Shown: positions 1 to 11,246 of the stretch, piece after piece
How positions within the stretch are numbered: position 1 is the first letter of the stretch
How the letters are laid out: each line of letters begins with the position of its first letter
From: Chalara sp. BL73
Lineage: Eukaryota > Ascomycota > Leotiomycetes > Helotiales
DNA length: 64,000 nucleotides
NCBI GenBank assembly: GCA_918026815.1
Contig: CAKJVC010000008.1
Span: forward strand, 588,501 to 652,500
Direction: 5' to 3'
Notes under the pieces: model-generated
What the model was told of the DNA's origin: nothing
Seen by the model: only the letters and a program-made list of their open reading frames with translations
Database searches by the model: none
Translations under genes and position numbers: made by a program

Positions 1-226
1 GATTTGAGAAAAAAAAGTCTACACCGCCTTTGCAGTTACCAAGGACTTAACTGTACCTGATTCACTTCCCGAGCTTTGAATGCTCCGATATTGAGGCGCA
101 TGATAATTAAGACGAGCGTTGCCTTTGTACAAAACTACCTCGTTATAATCTCTGACCAGACTTTCTCATTAAATCACCAAGCTCTCTAATATAACGAATT
201 CTCTGCCTTCACACGAAAGTATTCCA

Positions 227-1069
227 ATGGCTCCAAAGCTAGTAACAACGCCGTTTGGGCCTATGGCTGCTCAAACTGAGATTGATGCCATCTCCAATCG
301 CATTCAGCTTGCCCTCGCTGCCCGCGAAGAGCTCGTGCGTTCATGGACCTCTCCGGACACCCCTCGCAAAACCGATGCAGAGCTGGAGGCCGAAGAGGCG
401 CTTCTGTTCCGCCCAGAACCCGCGCATTTAGGTGTTGGATACCCAATAGCAGAAAATTACCTGATTGGGGAGAAGGAAAGAGGGCGTAGGGGATTAGAGA
501 CCAAGTTTGCGACAGTGCTGAAAGCGAGCAAGAAGAGGGATGCGGAGGAAAAGAGAGAGAGCGCTAAAAGGGGTCTGGATGGATGGCAGGAGAGCAGCGA
601 GGAGGACGTGGGCAGATCGGCACTCGGTAGGAGGAAAAAGCTGGTGAGGAAGGAGAGAGAAGTGGTGGAGTGGGCTAACCAGGTCGAGCGGGCTGTTGTG
701 ACAGATCAGTCGGAGGGTAGGCTCAATATAAATGAAGTAGAGCCGGAAATGTCAAAGGCCATGAGCGGAGACCTGGATCGGAAGATGTATTGGGAGAGTA
801 GGATGCCGGACAAAACGCAGAAGTCCAACTTAGGGGGCATTCTGAATGGGCAGGTGGCGAAAAAGGAGGAGATACAGACAACGAATCAGATTATAAAGAG
901 CACAAACGGACGTAATGAAGGGGCATCTAACTCAGGCATAGTTAGTAATGCAATGTCGAATACAGGCTCTGGAATGAGCAAGGAAGAGAGGAAGCGGGAG
1001 AAAAAAAGGCAGCAAAAGAGGAAAGCGAAGGAGAGGAAGAGATTGCACATGCAAGGAAATCCTTCGTAA
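227..1069 (+). CDS. Charged nuclear-type protein, possibly DUF3245 family
   Basis: Single-exon gene of 280 residues starting at the first in-frame ATG. The N-terminal ~75 residues are the most ordered part and contain a segment around residues 15-75 ending in an RPEPAHLGVG stretch. The rest is rich in Lys, Arg and Glu. The C-terminus (about 249-272) is a dense basic run (KREKKRQQKRKAKERKR) of the kind seen in nucleolar or ribosome-biogenesis proteins. There is no signal peptide or membrane segment. The layout resembles the short fungal DUF3245 proteins, but I assign that family from general resemblance only and no biochemical role is known to me. The basic tail suggests nuclear or nucleolar location (inference). 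Confidence 0.6.
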   Translation: MAPKLVTTPFGPMAAQTEIDAISNRIQLALAAREELVRSWTSPDTPRKTDAELEAEEALLFRPEPAHLGVGYPIAENYLIGEKERGRRGLETKFATVLKASKKRDAEEKRESAKRGLDGWQESSEEDVGRSALGRRKKLVRKEREVVEWANQVERAVVTDQSEGRLNINEVEPEMSKAMSGDLDRKMYWESRMPDKTQKSNLGGILNGQVAKKEEIQTTNQIIKSTNGRNEGASNSGIVSNAMSNTGSGMSKEERKREKKRQQKRKAKERKRLHMQGNPS

Positions 1070-1906
1070 TCAGGAAGTTGATAAGTGCCTTCCAATGCAT
1101 TTGTAACTCTGATCAAAAATAATCCTATCAAGTGTCGACAAAAGAAACTGACTGTGGTCCTTACTAAACTGAAACCAGGGATATATCGATGTCCCAGGAA
1201 CGATGCTCCACGGTGCGCTTTTAGAGCACACCGTTCATTTTCAACGCTTCCCCCAACTCCTTTACTATATTAGTATCACCTTTTGACAGAAATTTAATTG
1301 ATGAATCCTTGAAATGCTCGAGATGCTGGTTATGCTCTGCCGCCGTTTTGACTACCTGTGGTAATTTTGATCCGTTCATTTTCCCTCTGTATGCGAGTAA
1401 GCAACAAGATTTGGAAGAGAGAAGATTGCTAAGATTTGGAACTTGACCACAATGGGTACTTGTGTCGCTGGTGAGTCGCACCGATAACGGTTGTGCATTG
1501 GTTCTGGGTTTCGACCACCAGGCTCCAAACACTCTTCTTGGCTTTACTACTTGTGAGCTACCATATTATCGCATATTTTACGGTTTTACGTAAACATAAC
1601 TATTGTATACCAATTAATCCTCTTCTTATGAGCTTTCTTCCCATGGGCTACACATCATAGCCAATTAGTGAAACTTCGTACATGGTTTAAGAATCCCTAT
1701 ACATGACCTAGAAATCCAGACATGTGATGCCAAAAGCAGATGGAACATATCCTAACTGTGTTTTGATACGGTTGCTTTGGAGCACCAAAAAGCATGGCTT
1801 GGATGCTGATTATAACTGACAAGATAGCTGATTGGTCGGCAGTCATCTCTCGGATGCTTTATCTTGATGAGTGGTAAGACTGAGGCAGACTTTCCCCATC
1901 AGCATA
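1070..1906. other. Intergenic, no clear gene
   Basis: No recognisable gene. On the minus strand at about 1221-1390 a 52-codon stretch (MNGSKLPQVVKTAAEHNQHL onward) follows a plausible 3' splice site (CATACAG) and looks weakly coding. It could be the last exon of a small unrecognised gene or chance. Confidence 0.3.
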
Positions 1907-3111
1907 TTAACTATAAAAATGATTAAAATACTTACTCCGCCCATCTTTAAAAATATAAGGATTAAAAAGTGCTTTGCTCTTCGAGATCAAATTATCTAGG
2001 CTTTGATCAAGTACAAGGTGAACCTTTGGGGGCTCAGACGGGTATCGTTCTTCAATAAGCAAGTCAAAGCTGAGCTTCACTGTCAGTAAATAGTCAGAAA
2101 CCAGTATAATTCTCTGTGATGGGCTCACGCGAAAAAGCCCCCGCCATACGGCGTCATGGGCTCCGATAAGCAAGAACTTTATCTGATCCAGTCTTGACTC
2201 TCTAATTCTCAAGAAACACCTGGTGGAAAGGATGTCATCGCTAGGACCTCTTTCATTAGTGTAATGACCCGACCTAAGGAGCAGGCTCTTATCGCCCACT
2301 TCTCTTCTGTAATGACGGTCTGTCATGACTGCATCTGTGAAGTCAACCATACTTTCTTTGTAGAACGTAGTCCAAGGATCTAGTCTCACTTCTGTCAGGC
2401 GTAAACCAGATCTCTTCTTAACTAAATCATAGAATGACATAAACCCGTTGCGCATAGCTAACAGGCTGCCAATCTCCTGGTTTCTATTTCCCAACAATAA
2501 TCCTGCCAGGTGTGGATGCTGGGCAAAGATACTTAGAAACTGTAGCAATGCTTCGTACAAGGTGATTCTCTTCCCAACGTCAACCACCGAATCATTCCAA
2601 AACAAAGATATCAATTTATCGAACAAAGGCTGATATGGAACCTTGCTACTATCTCTCTTCTAGGCTTGTCTTCCGGCCGTGGCATGAAGATGCGGAGAAG
2701 TTGTACAACCACCGTGAAGAACGCATCGTCGCCATATCAATTGGCATCTCCTTCAAGTAACCAATCCCGGAATCGTGTTTGGCCCTTTCCATATATCTCC
2801 TCGGATTCTTAGCCTCGTCTGTTTGTATGTTCGGAATCTCTTGGTCAGAATGGCACTGCAACCCCCCAGATGCCAAATAGTTGACCTCTTCTGCAACAGT
2901 ATCTTATTTTTGCAACCGACATATCAGTTACAAGGGAGTCAATTAACGGTTTTCCATTACAGCCGAAGCATCTCTCTTGGGCACAGTTTGAACACTTAAT
3001 GATTGATATGGAGTGTGGCCCTTGATCGATAGTAAAGAGTAATCGATATGGGATATGATTTGTTATGACAGAATTGGAAGGCGAATGTGTCAGGAATGGC
3101 AATGCAGACAA
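1907..3111 (-). pseudogene. Broken fungal ubiquitin-conjugating (BIRC6-like E2) gene
   Basis: Minus-strand coding remains lie in three frames. The 5' part (about 3111-2845) carries a Cys pattern KCSNCAQERCFGC then YCCRRGQLFGIWG, typical of the zinc-binding N-terminus of large fungal E2-like proteins. The middle (about 2740-2640) reads DDAFFTVVVQLLRIFMPRP in another frame. The 3' part (from about 2640) reads LFWNDSVVDVGKRITLYEAL and later EERYPSEPPKVHL, the P-x-x-P-P core of an E2 fold. Frame changes near 2870, 2720 and 2650, and truncation right after the YPSEPP region, leave no E2 catalytic Cys visible. Introns could explain one change but not all, so I call it a pseudogene. Family assignment rests on motif memory. 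Confidence 0.6.
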
Positions 3112-4283
3112 CTAAAATGCAAATGAAGTGCTTGTAAACCACGAAGGCTAGATTCTACAGACTCGAGCGGAAGCAGAGGTTGATTGTGGGCGATTTTCTC
3201 AGGAGCCATAATCTGATTAGCAAACTACTTAATATTTGCGAGTGATTTGGTGGTCAAAAAAGTATGGGCGATGACCAAACTACGACACCATTCAATTGGG
3301 TCAAATATCCTGAAATTAAAGGGAGGTACCCGCAATACACCTAGATAGTCATTGGCCTTGCCTTACATTCAAGCAACCTGCATTTCTTACTCCGGTTTTG
3401 AATACACAATCAAATCCTTCAACAATCTTAGGTTTGATAACGGAACACAAGCTGAACTCGAGTTGCCTGCATTAGATGTGGCAAGCCTAGGTATAAGGAG
3501 CTGCAAGCATATCGACTTCGCCTAGAAAAGCTCTGAAGTGGTTCCTATGTATATATGTGGCGACCTAGATAACTAAATAAAAATATCACCCCAATGTCGC
3601 GATGCATTACACTCATTCGGACATCATTGAAGAATATTCCATGATATTAACAATGTTGACTCTCAACTGGGGAGTGCTGCCCTTTGATGGAGTACACTCG
3701 ATAGTTGTAAGGCGGTGTCTGAAACGCTGGATGAACGAGCTGAGAGTATATCGAGAGTTCTTTGTTAGGGAAATTTCGCCAAGCGTCACCTGAAAAGTGG
3801 CTACAAGGTAGGAAGCAATCTATAAATTATCGGGATGAAGCGATCAGGCCACGAAAGAAGCCAACGGAGTTAAACATGATATCTTGGACCAGAAAGTTCT
3901 GGTGTAGGCAACTCAAAGGGGTTGAAATGCGCCAGTCTGTGATTGAGATGTCCGGCATTCCTTCAAAACCTCTCTAACAGAAAAGATATACCGGTCGATC
4001 ACTTTAGCGATTGCAGCGGCTCTTCCTTAGCTACCCTCAAATGTCAGACTTTCCTAAGAATTGTTTTCCGGACAGCTTTGGAGGACCTATCACGACTGGG
4101 ACGAGGTCATGATGTGCTGTAAGCATGAGAGTTGTTTCCTGTCAAGCCATTGTCAATTTGGGACTTGCATTGCATTTTCAATTGTATGGGAAGCTCACTC
4201 TTGGGGAATGGCCGGTAGCTAGATCGCCTTCATTAACTTGGCTTTTTCGCACATTACAAATTGCCTGAGATCGATCCCATCCA
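3112..4283. other. Intergenic, no clear gene
   Basis: About 1.2 kb with only short, unconvincing reading frames on both strands. It probably contains the promoter side of the broken E2-like gene and the 3' flank of yju2. I see no repeats or RNA genes. Confidence 0.4.
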
Positions 4284-5120
4284 TCAATCAGAATCGTAAT
4301 CCACAACCAGCGACGGCTTCTTCTTGACTCCAAGCAGTGAGCCCGCATTCTTTTTTTTCTTGACGATTCGCTTGAAACTTGGAGGAGGCATCTCCATCGC
4401 CGCTTCTTTGCTAAGTGGAGCTGCATTACTTGTTTCGCTCATGCCCGCATCATGGTCGTCCTCAATGATTTCCTCCAGTGCTTCTTGATGCCTCATAAAA
4501 GCCAATCGTGCTGCCATTTCATCCTCATGATCTTGCTGCGCTTTCTCCTTATCTATACTCTCCCTTACAGTCGCTGTGGTGTCAGTACCGTTATTCTCCA
4601 TCCTCGCATTTCTCGCATTTCGTGTTCTGATCTCGTCAAGAGCATCCGCGACGGCCATCTCTCGTTTTGCATCCAGGGTCTTTGTTTCTAACTCCTCCAT
4701 CGCATTCTTCTCTTCTTCCTCTCTCTCGAGCCTGTCTAGTCGTTCTTCGTCAGTCTCCTGCTTGCCACCTCCATTCATCCGCCACGGCTCTGTATTCCGT
4801 TTTGCACCACGTTCGCACTCGTAATCCATGTTCTTAGGATCAGTCAAGAAGGTGATCTCGCCCGAACACCTGGTACATCTGATGTAGAATCGAAATATGG
4901 GGATCGAGTAGTACTTCTTCTCGGTGGTCTCCTTTCGCGCGTTGAACTTTCTTCCTTTGTAGATGTATTCTCCGCAGGCGGTACACTTCATGGGAAAAGG
5001 TGCCATCAAACGAACCGTTTGCACCTTGGGGCCGGCTTGCTTGGGAGCACGCGACCTGGTAATCTTGGAGGGGTCAAAATCGGGAGGGAAGTATTTCGTC
5101 AGAACCTTTCGTTCAGACAT
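4284..5120 (-). CDS. cwf16: Splicing factor Yju2/CCDC94 (Cwf16)
   Basis: Single-exon, 278 residues. The opening MSERKVLTKYFPPDFDPSKI is diagnostic of the CWC16/Yju2/CCDC94 family. These proteins join the spliceosome with the Prp19 complex and promote the first transesterification of pre-mRNA splicing in the nucleus. Residues 1-110 form the conserved domain with a four-Cys zinc site: KCTACGEYIYKG, then about 35 residues later RCTRCSGEITF. The following ITFLTDPKNMDYECERG is also typical. The rest is acidic and coiled, with a basic VKKKKNAGSLLGVKKKP tail ending in DYDSD. It is transcribed divergently from ATP11 across a 289 bp spacer. Function is inferred from the family. Confidence 0.93.
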   Translation of the reverse strand: MSERKVLTKYFPPDFDPSKITRSRAPKQAGPKVQTVRLMAPFPMKCTACGEYIYKGRKFNARKETTEKKYYSIPIFRFYIRCTRCSGEITFLTDPKNMDYECERGAKRNTEPWRMNGGGKQETDEERLDRLEREEEEKNAMEELETKTLDAKREMAVADALDEIRTRNARNARMENNGTDTTATVRESIDKEKAQQDHEDEMAARLAFMRHQEALEEIIEDDHDAGMSETSNAAPLSKEAAMEMPPPSFKRIVKKKKNAGSLLGVKKKPSLVVDYDSD

Positions 5121-5409
5121 GGTAGGCTAACGGAGTGAAGCAAGCTTGATATACGAGATAGTAGATGCAGCGAGCAAGTATGACAGCTCGTAGGTAGTGC
5201 AGATATAGTTTCAGAAAATGTATGTTGGGTTGGGATGGAATCGGCCATATGGAGATTCCGTCCTTCTGAGCCAAGCCCTTCCGGTGGAACTTTTATCCGT
5301 GTGACATCAGCCTCTTCGACATTTCTCAGCCTCGTGTTCATTGTATATCAGAAGCTTGCGATCGCAATAGTGTGTTCTTATAGGGGTAGCTTGCACCTGG
5401 ATCGACATT
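5121..5409. promoter_or_regulatory. Shared divergent promoter of cwf16 and ATP11
   Basis: A 289 bp spacer separates the two start codons and must hold both 5' leaders and promoters. I see no strong TATA box on either strand, fitting housekeeping genes. The assignment is by position only. Confidence 0.5.
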
Positions 5410-6406
5410 ATGGCGACGCTTCGTGTGCCATCTTTGCGTAATGTTGTATCTGGCGCGGCTCCTTTCCTGCGAGCTTCCCAGCGAAGATGGGCACAAGTCC
5501 ACGATATACGTTTTCTGGCCACTCAACAACCAGACAGAATTCTGGAGAAATATAAGGAAAAGCTCTCCAGGAAAGCAAAAGAGTATGCCAATTTTTTGAT
5601 GCATCTTAACTCCTACATTGATTCCACGCTGACTCGAATGAATTAGGAAGGGCCTACAAGATATCAACGAACTAAAAGAAGCATATAAAGAGAAAGTTGA
5701 GTTACTCAAAAAGAAAGCCACAGTTCCTATTTCAACAGCGGATACGAGCCAGTCAGCATCCTCGACAGATGCTGCATCCCCTTTTCCACCTCCGCCTCCT
5801 CCACCACAAATATCCCCCGAAAAAAAAGTTCCTTCTACTACCTCTGGAGTTAAGACCTTATCTTCTTACCTTGATCTGGAGAAGACTCGTGCCCTTCCCC
5901 AAAAAGAACTGGAAGCAATATGGCGTTTGCGACATGTCAACGATGACCAATCTCTATGCGCAACTATTCCTCTTCCCGTATATCGAAGCATAGAGGAAAC
6001 GGCAAAGAAGTATCCGCAATTCATTCTTCCTCTTCCCAAGCCGGGCGATCAACCAGATGAAATACACTTTCTGCAATGGACATTTCCGGCCGAAAACACT
6101 GTTGCTGTACTTTTTACCCATTTGGCAGAGTTCAAGCTTCGGGGCGAATACAGTCAACCACATACAACCATTACTCATCACTTAGAGCTGGCGGAGGAAA
6201 AGGGATTGGTATTGCTACAAGGCCAGGTTATCAAGGGAAGAGGAGTCAGCATTGATGAGGCTAAGTGGTTGGTCATGTGCTTGCAAAAATTTTATGGAAT
6301 GAATAGTGAAAACACTAAGCGAAAGCTGCTGCTTGAGATGTTTGGCAAGGGAGACGCAAACTTCAAAGTTGAAGATCTGGTCGAGGAAGCTGAGAAGATT
6401 GTATGA
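5410..6406 (+). CDS. ATP11: Mitochondrial F1-ATPase assembly chaperone Atp11
   Basis: Two exons, 5410-5582 and 5647-6406, joined across a 64 bp GTATGC..TTAG intron, give 310 residues. The family is Atp11/ATPAF1, a matrix chaperone that holds the F1 beta subunit until it assembles with alpha. The N-terminus (MATLRVPSLRNVVSGAAPFL, then RRWAQV) is a matrix-targeting sequence. A Lys-rich coiled helix (ILEKYKEKLSRKAKEKGLQD) crosses the splice junction. A Pro-rich linker follows, then the conserved C-terminal domain with TLSSYLDLEKT, RYVN-like RHVND and HFLQWTF, ending at EEAEKIV. Length fits the family. Confidence 0.92.
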
Positions 6407-7986
6407 TTGGCAGATAATTTTGTAGATTTCGAAAAGCCTACATTCTGTAAACTACTAATTAGAAGAACGTACCTCACTTGCAATAGTTCTGCGTTGATGT
6501 TTCTTGTATCATATTTGAGATTGTTAGGTCACAAAGTCATCGAGATAACGACACAAGAAAAGTTTGAAATTCAAACGAGCTTATGGTGGCGCCAATGTTT
6601 CGTATGGTAATCTGAGGGGAAATTGGCTGCACTTTCAGAAAGAATAATACATGATACTGCACGAGTGACTGGAGCACTAGTCAATCAAGATGAGAGATCA
6701 AAGGCATGGTATCGCAGCTATTAATAAGTACCATCACAAAACTACATTGCATCTTCTTGCTGGCCCTCGAAGAGGAAAGGGTATGTATGTGCATCCCATT
6801 GTTGGATGGCAGAGTTGATGTTGATTATGACTGTGCTTCTAAGTGAGGCAATTGAAGAAATTCGAACCCTGTTCATGTCCAAGCGTATCAGTTTTATCCA
6901 AACAGATAGAATTCCCCAGGCTGCAATCCTGAGTGGTTTGTGAAGCAAGCACCCTGTACATCTAGCTGATACTCCACAAAGGCCGAAGTTGAGAAGCTTA
7001 ATAAATTTACAATGACATGCTCGACCGTCAGGTTTAGGGTTTTCCTCAATATATAGATGCTGCAGTACTATTGCACTTATTCACCCCGCGATAATTCACC
7101 ACCATAATAAGTATTCTGTTTCATATCTTCTCCCTTAAGAGCAATGCCTTATATTCTTTTCGACCCTCCACCAAGAGGTGGATGGGACGCTCGAAAATTC
7201 ATAACTAGTGGACAGAGTCAAGAGATAGGTGATTACGAGATCTCAAGTTGAGCTTCAGCCAATACCCCCGCCTCAATCTCCCAGCCTGATAGACCAGAAA
7301 CTCTCTGTCTGCAGCATCAGATCACACTTGGTCAGATGCCAGGCATTTCATTCCACCTCCTTTGATGAGCCACAGTCTGATTTTACGGATTCAACTCAGC
7401 TCAGCAACACTGATGAATATACCAATCACATTGAAAAGCCCAGTGAGAATGTCAACAACCCTCAAACCTGGGGACGACGCAATGTTTGCCATGGATCTGT
7501 ACCAGTAACAGACCTTTCGTTGAATGGGTGTGATTATATAAGCACCGGATTTCTCAGCCTCATCAGTCGGCCGCATTGGTCGGCCGCCTGATGCGTTCAC
7601 AGTGAAAAGCCCCTCCAAGGCTACAGCAGCAGCACTATACTGTAGAATAAGCTCCTTCTTGCTAACTTTTACCACAGTACACACCACTGTACTGTACTCC
7701 ATGCTGCTATCTTATCGCCGATCCACGCAATAGCTTCTCCACCAGACTTATGAGGGGCATCCCATCCCTGTTAAGATTAATCTAAACTTTTGAACTTTTT
7801 GTATAGTACCACATAAACTGTTAACCTATCGTGACTCCTTGTTCCAAGGCTACCATCTCGTTGCCTTCTTGTGCCTTGGTTGCGCAAACAGCCTCCTTCG
7901 AGCAGAGCGCAGCGCATTCCAGACGGCATAAATAGGACCGTCTTGTATTGCCAATGCTTCCAGATTGTTTTGTCCCACAACTTACC
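6407..7986. other. Intergenic, no supported gene
   Basis: About 1.6 kb. Open stretches near 7145-7600 (a 35-codon start MPYILFDPPPRGGWDAR and a following 120-codon frame) match no family I know and have no convincing splice structure. The final part is the NPT1 leader. Confidence 0.35.
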
Positions 7987-9566
7987 ATGGCATTCAACGA
8001 CTCTTCCCATTATCCGGAGGGGGTGATATCCTTCCTCGATACGGATCTCTACAAATTGACGATGCAGTGTGCCGTGCTCAAATACTTTCCACAAGTCCAG
8101 GTCACATACGCTTTCACGAACAGAACACCAGAGAAGAAACTATCGCGCAAGGCATTCCGATGGTTAGAAGCTCAAATCAACAGTGAGACGGTCTATCAGC
8201 CTCGTCTAAAGTCCAATAGCTAACGCCAGACAGAACTCGGAAACATTGCGCTATCCAGCGACGAGCTCAAATTTCTTCAACAATCCTGCAAATACCTGAA
8301 TCAGGAGTATCTCGATTTCCTCAAAGAATTCCGACTGAATCCCCGAGATCAGATCGTTGCATCCTTCACACCAGACAATGACACTAATAGCGAGAATGAT
8401 GTTGGTGAAATAGATATCAAGGTTAAGGGTCTCTGGGTTGACACCATTCTGTATGAGATTCCTCTCTTAGCCTTGACAAGTGAAGCGTACTTTAAGTTTA
8501 TGGACACCGACTGGAATTATGATGGGCAGCAAGAAAAAGCGTACGGAAAGGGGAAGAGATTACTAGAAGCTGGCTGTATTCTGTCTGAATTTGGTACACG
8601 GCGGCGAAGGGATTACCATACTCAAGCGTTGGTCTTCCGTGGCCTGGTTGAGGCCAAGAAGGATGGTGAAAGGGCCAAGCTTCCTGGAATACTCACAGGT
8701 ACGAGCAATGTTCACCTGGCCATGCGTTTCAATATTCCGCCTGTGGGGACAGTTGCCCATGAATGGTTTATGGGTGTCGCAGCCATTGATGGGGATTATG
8801 AGACTGCCACTCATAAAGCGCTCAGTTATTGGGTTGGGTGCTTTGGTGAGGGAGTTCTAGGAATCGCGCTCACCGACACTTTTGGCACTCCAGCATTTTT
8901 GAGAGCTTTCCGCGAGGCTATCCCAGATCACAAGACCATAAGGTCTGGTGCAGCCGGATCTGGTAATGAAATTGATGAGGCAAACAAAACAGCAAAGTCT
9001 TTTGCGGAGGTATTCGCTGGCGTTCGGCAGGACTCTGGCGATCCAGCTGAGTTTGTGCGCATCATGCGCGAATTCTATGATACTAATGGGATTAAGGATA
9101 AGAAAACCATTGTATTCTCAGACTCTCTGAACATCGAGCTGTGCCTTGAGTACAAGACGATTGCAGAGGAGAAGGGTTTCCAGCCAACCTTTGGTGTTGG
9201 GACATTCTTGACCAATGATTTCACACATGCCACCACAGGCACAAAATCTATTCCAATGAACATTGTCATCAAGCTAAGTTCGGCGAATGGCAATCCTGCT
9301 GTGAAGATAAGTGACAACATTGGGAAGAATACAGGTGACAAGGATACGGTTGAGAAGGTTAAGAAGCAGCTAGGGTACGAGGAAAAAGGATGGTCTTTAG
9401 GTACGTGGACGCAGTTTTCACTATCCTTTAAATGCCAATGGTAGAGTACTAGCATCTAGCATGACCAACCAAGATATCGCGATCATTCCCACAAGGTGTA
9501 CTGATATATCTACATATAGGGGACGAAAAAACGAGATGGGGATCAGAAAATGAGCCTCCCAAGTGA
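7987..9566 (+). CDS. NPT1: Nicotinate phosphoribosyltransferase
   Basis: Three exons (7987-8182, 8234-9400, 9520-9566) give 469 residues. The enzyme makes nicotinate mononucleotide from nicotinate and PRPP with ATP, the entry step of the Preiss-Handler NAD salvage route. The start ATG gives YPEGVISFLDTDLYKLTMQ, the classic N-terminus. GILTGTSNVHLAMRF and PPVGTVAHEWFMG follow; the His in AHEW (about residue 240) probably matches the autophosphorylated His of yeast Npt1. GVRQDSGDPAEF and GVGTFLTND bind phosphoribosyl. Intron 1 needs the AG at 8233, not the nearer AG at 8229, to keep phase and gives ..QINKLGNIAL. The last 15-codon exon supplies GDEKTRWGSENEPPK. An upstream in-frame ATG at 7948 is less likely. 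Confidence 0.94.
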
Positions 9567-11246
9567 TTACGCATAATCCATTTCGTTAGGAAATACCCCT
9601 GAGTGGGTTGGATATTTGCATTTATAGCGGCGTTTTGTGTAGATTTCCAGGAGCTACAAGAGCTAAAAGGTATTCCACCTCTAATTTTAGACGACCTTAC
9701 GCTCAGCAGAAAGTCCATCCTTAGCAATGTGGCACAATCATAGTGCCGATATCTATCTTGAATCCAGCCTGCTACACTTATGCTTGTTCGATTTCTTGGT
9801 TTTCCTCAAATCTTGTCATTTTAGTCGATTCCGTTTAGATTGACGCAGAGGCTGAAGCTTGATTACTGCTAGAATGTCTGCCAACGACCGAGTGGAGCGA
9901 GTGCCCAGCGCTGTCATACGCAATGCATAAGCTCATCTGCCATACTTTCTTCGGTTGCCAGGAAAGCTTCCAGGCGTTTCCGAGAACTGGGTACACAAAC
10001 AGCAATTTCCAGGCTTGATTAAACGAAAATCCTTTAGCTTGAAATGGCTGAGAGCTCTAGAGCCTGGCTTTCATATTGGCTGTACATAAATTGGAGATAA
10101 CGAAGAAAGTTTATTCTAATTTTCGGTATATGTTGTACTCGATCATTAGGAACAGAGTATCAATTCTACTCTCTGTAGTTCCTTGTGAATACTTTGCAGC
10201 ATGTTTTTTTAGTTTAACACAACACAAAAGTCACCCTTTTCAACGAAATACTCTTCATTGCATATGCCGCCCTCTCGAAGTAATGTACTCTCTTGCTCTA
10301 GGATACTTCCAATGGGAAAAGATACTAAGCTAAGTAGAGGAAAGTATAAATCAGCACCAGCGGCCCTAGCAGTTTCTAGAAATGCTTAGATTCCATACTA
10401 CCTCACTTTCTGGCTTTTTTAAATTGTAAATATTCTCAACATTTCCTACAACTTCGGGCAGCCTCAGCAATCCAAGCCTGTGATGTCCGGGTAATCGGCA
10501 TCCTGTTGTCTTGTGGTGGATGAATGATATTGCTTGTGCTCTTGGCGCCACCAATTCATGTTCTGCATTTGCATACTGCTTGCTTGGCATTTTCCTCTGT
10601 TCGTAATATTCCGCTCCTTGTTCTGCGTGCCTGATGTCATCGTGTCCGCTGTTATCTTCGCCTGGTTGAAAAAGTGGTGTCAAACTCAACTGTTTAGTAG
10701 GGTCCCAAGCACGCGCCAAGCTCTTGGGTCATCAGGAAAGGTTTGGCTGTGGCATCGCCGATTACGTCACCTGACTCATTTTTTGGACCCCATCACGTCA
10801 CTTTTAGGCCAGTTGAGTCTCCGCCACTCCAAAAGCAGCTTAGTCTCGCCCAGACTTCCGCTCGCGGCCAAGCCTCCGCCCAGGTTTCCGCGAATTCGCA
10901 AGACAACGGCCAAGAGTTCGTTGTAACTTATATCATTCAAGCACTCCACATTACTGGCGCATATACATCACCCAGTTTTGCCAATGCCTTGGTCTCTCTT
11001 GGTTCGGAGTTTGTTATCGCCCCAACCTCGACCCCGACTCGAGTTGCTAAACTCTGATTCTATAAGTAATAGAACAGTTCCGCCCATCCCCTTTCTTTCG
11101 AGAGTTTACCAACCATATTCTGGTAATACTGCAAATTCCCTACTATTCCCTCGAATAGGAATAGAACCGCTAAATGTACTTTACATCTACACACGATATC
11201 ACATAAGTGCCCTCTCAAAATTGCGGAAGTCACATCTCAAACAAAA
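9567..11246. other. Intergenic, likely long promoter of the ATPase
   Basis: About 1.7 kb with overlapping short frames on both strands (10366-11057) but no recognised domain or splice structure. The 3' half is probably the promoter and leader of the ENA-type ATPase. I identified no specific operator. Confidence 0.35.

Noticed and set aside
10366..11057. Overlapping 100-130 codon frames upstream of the ATPase
   Set aside because: No recognisable motif, no splice logic, and frames on both strands compete. It looks like promoter DNA.
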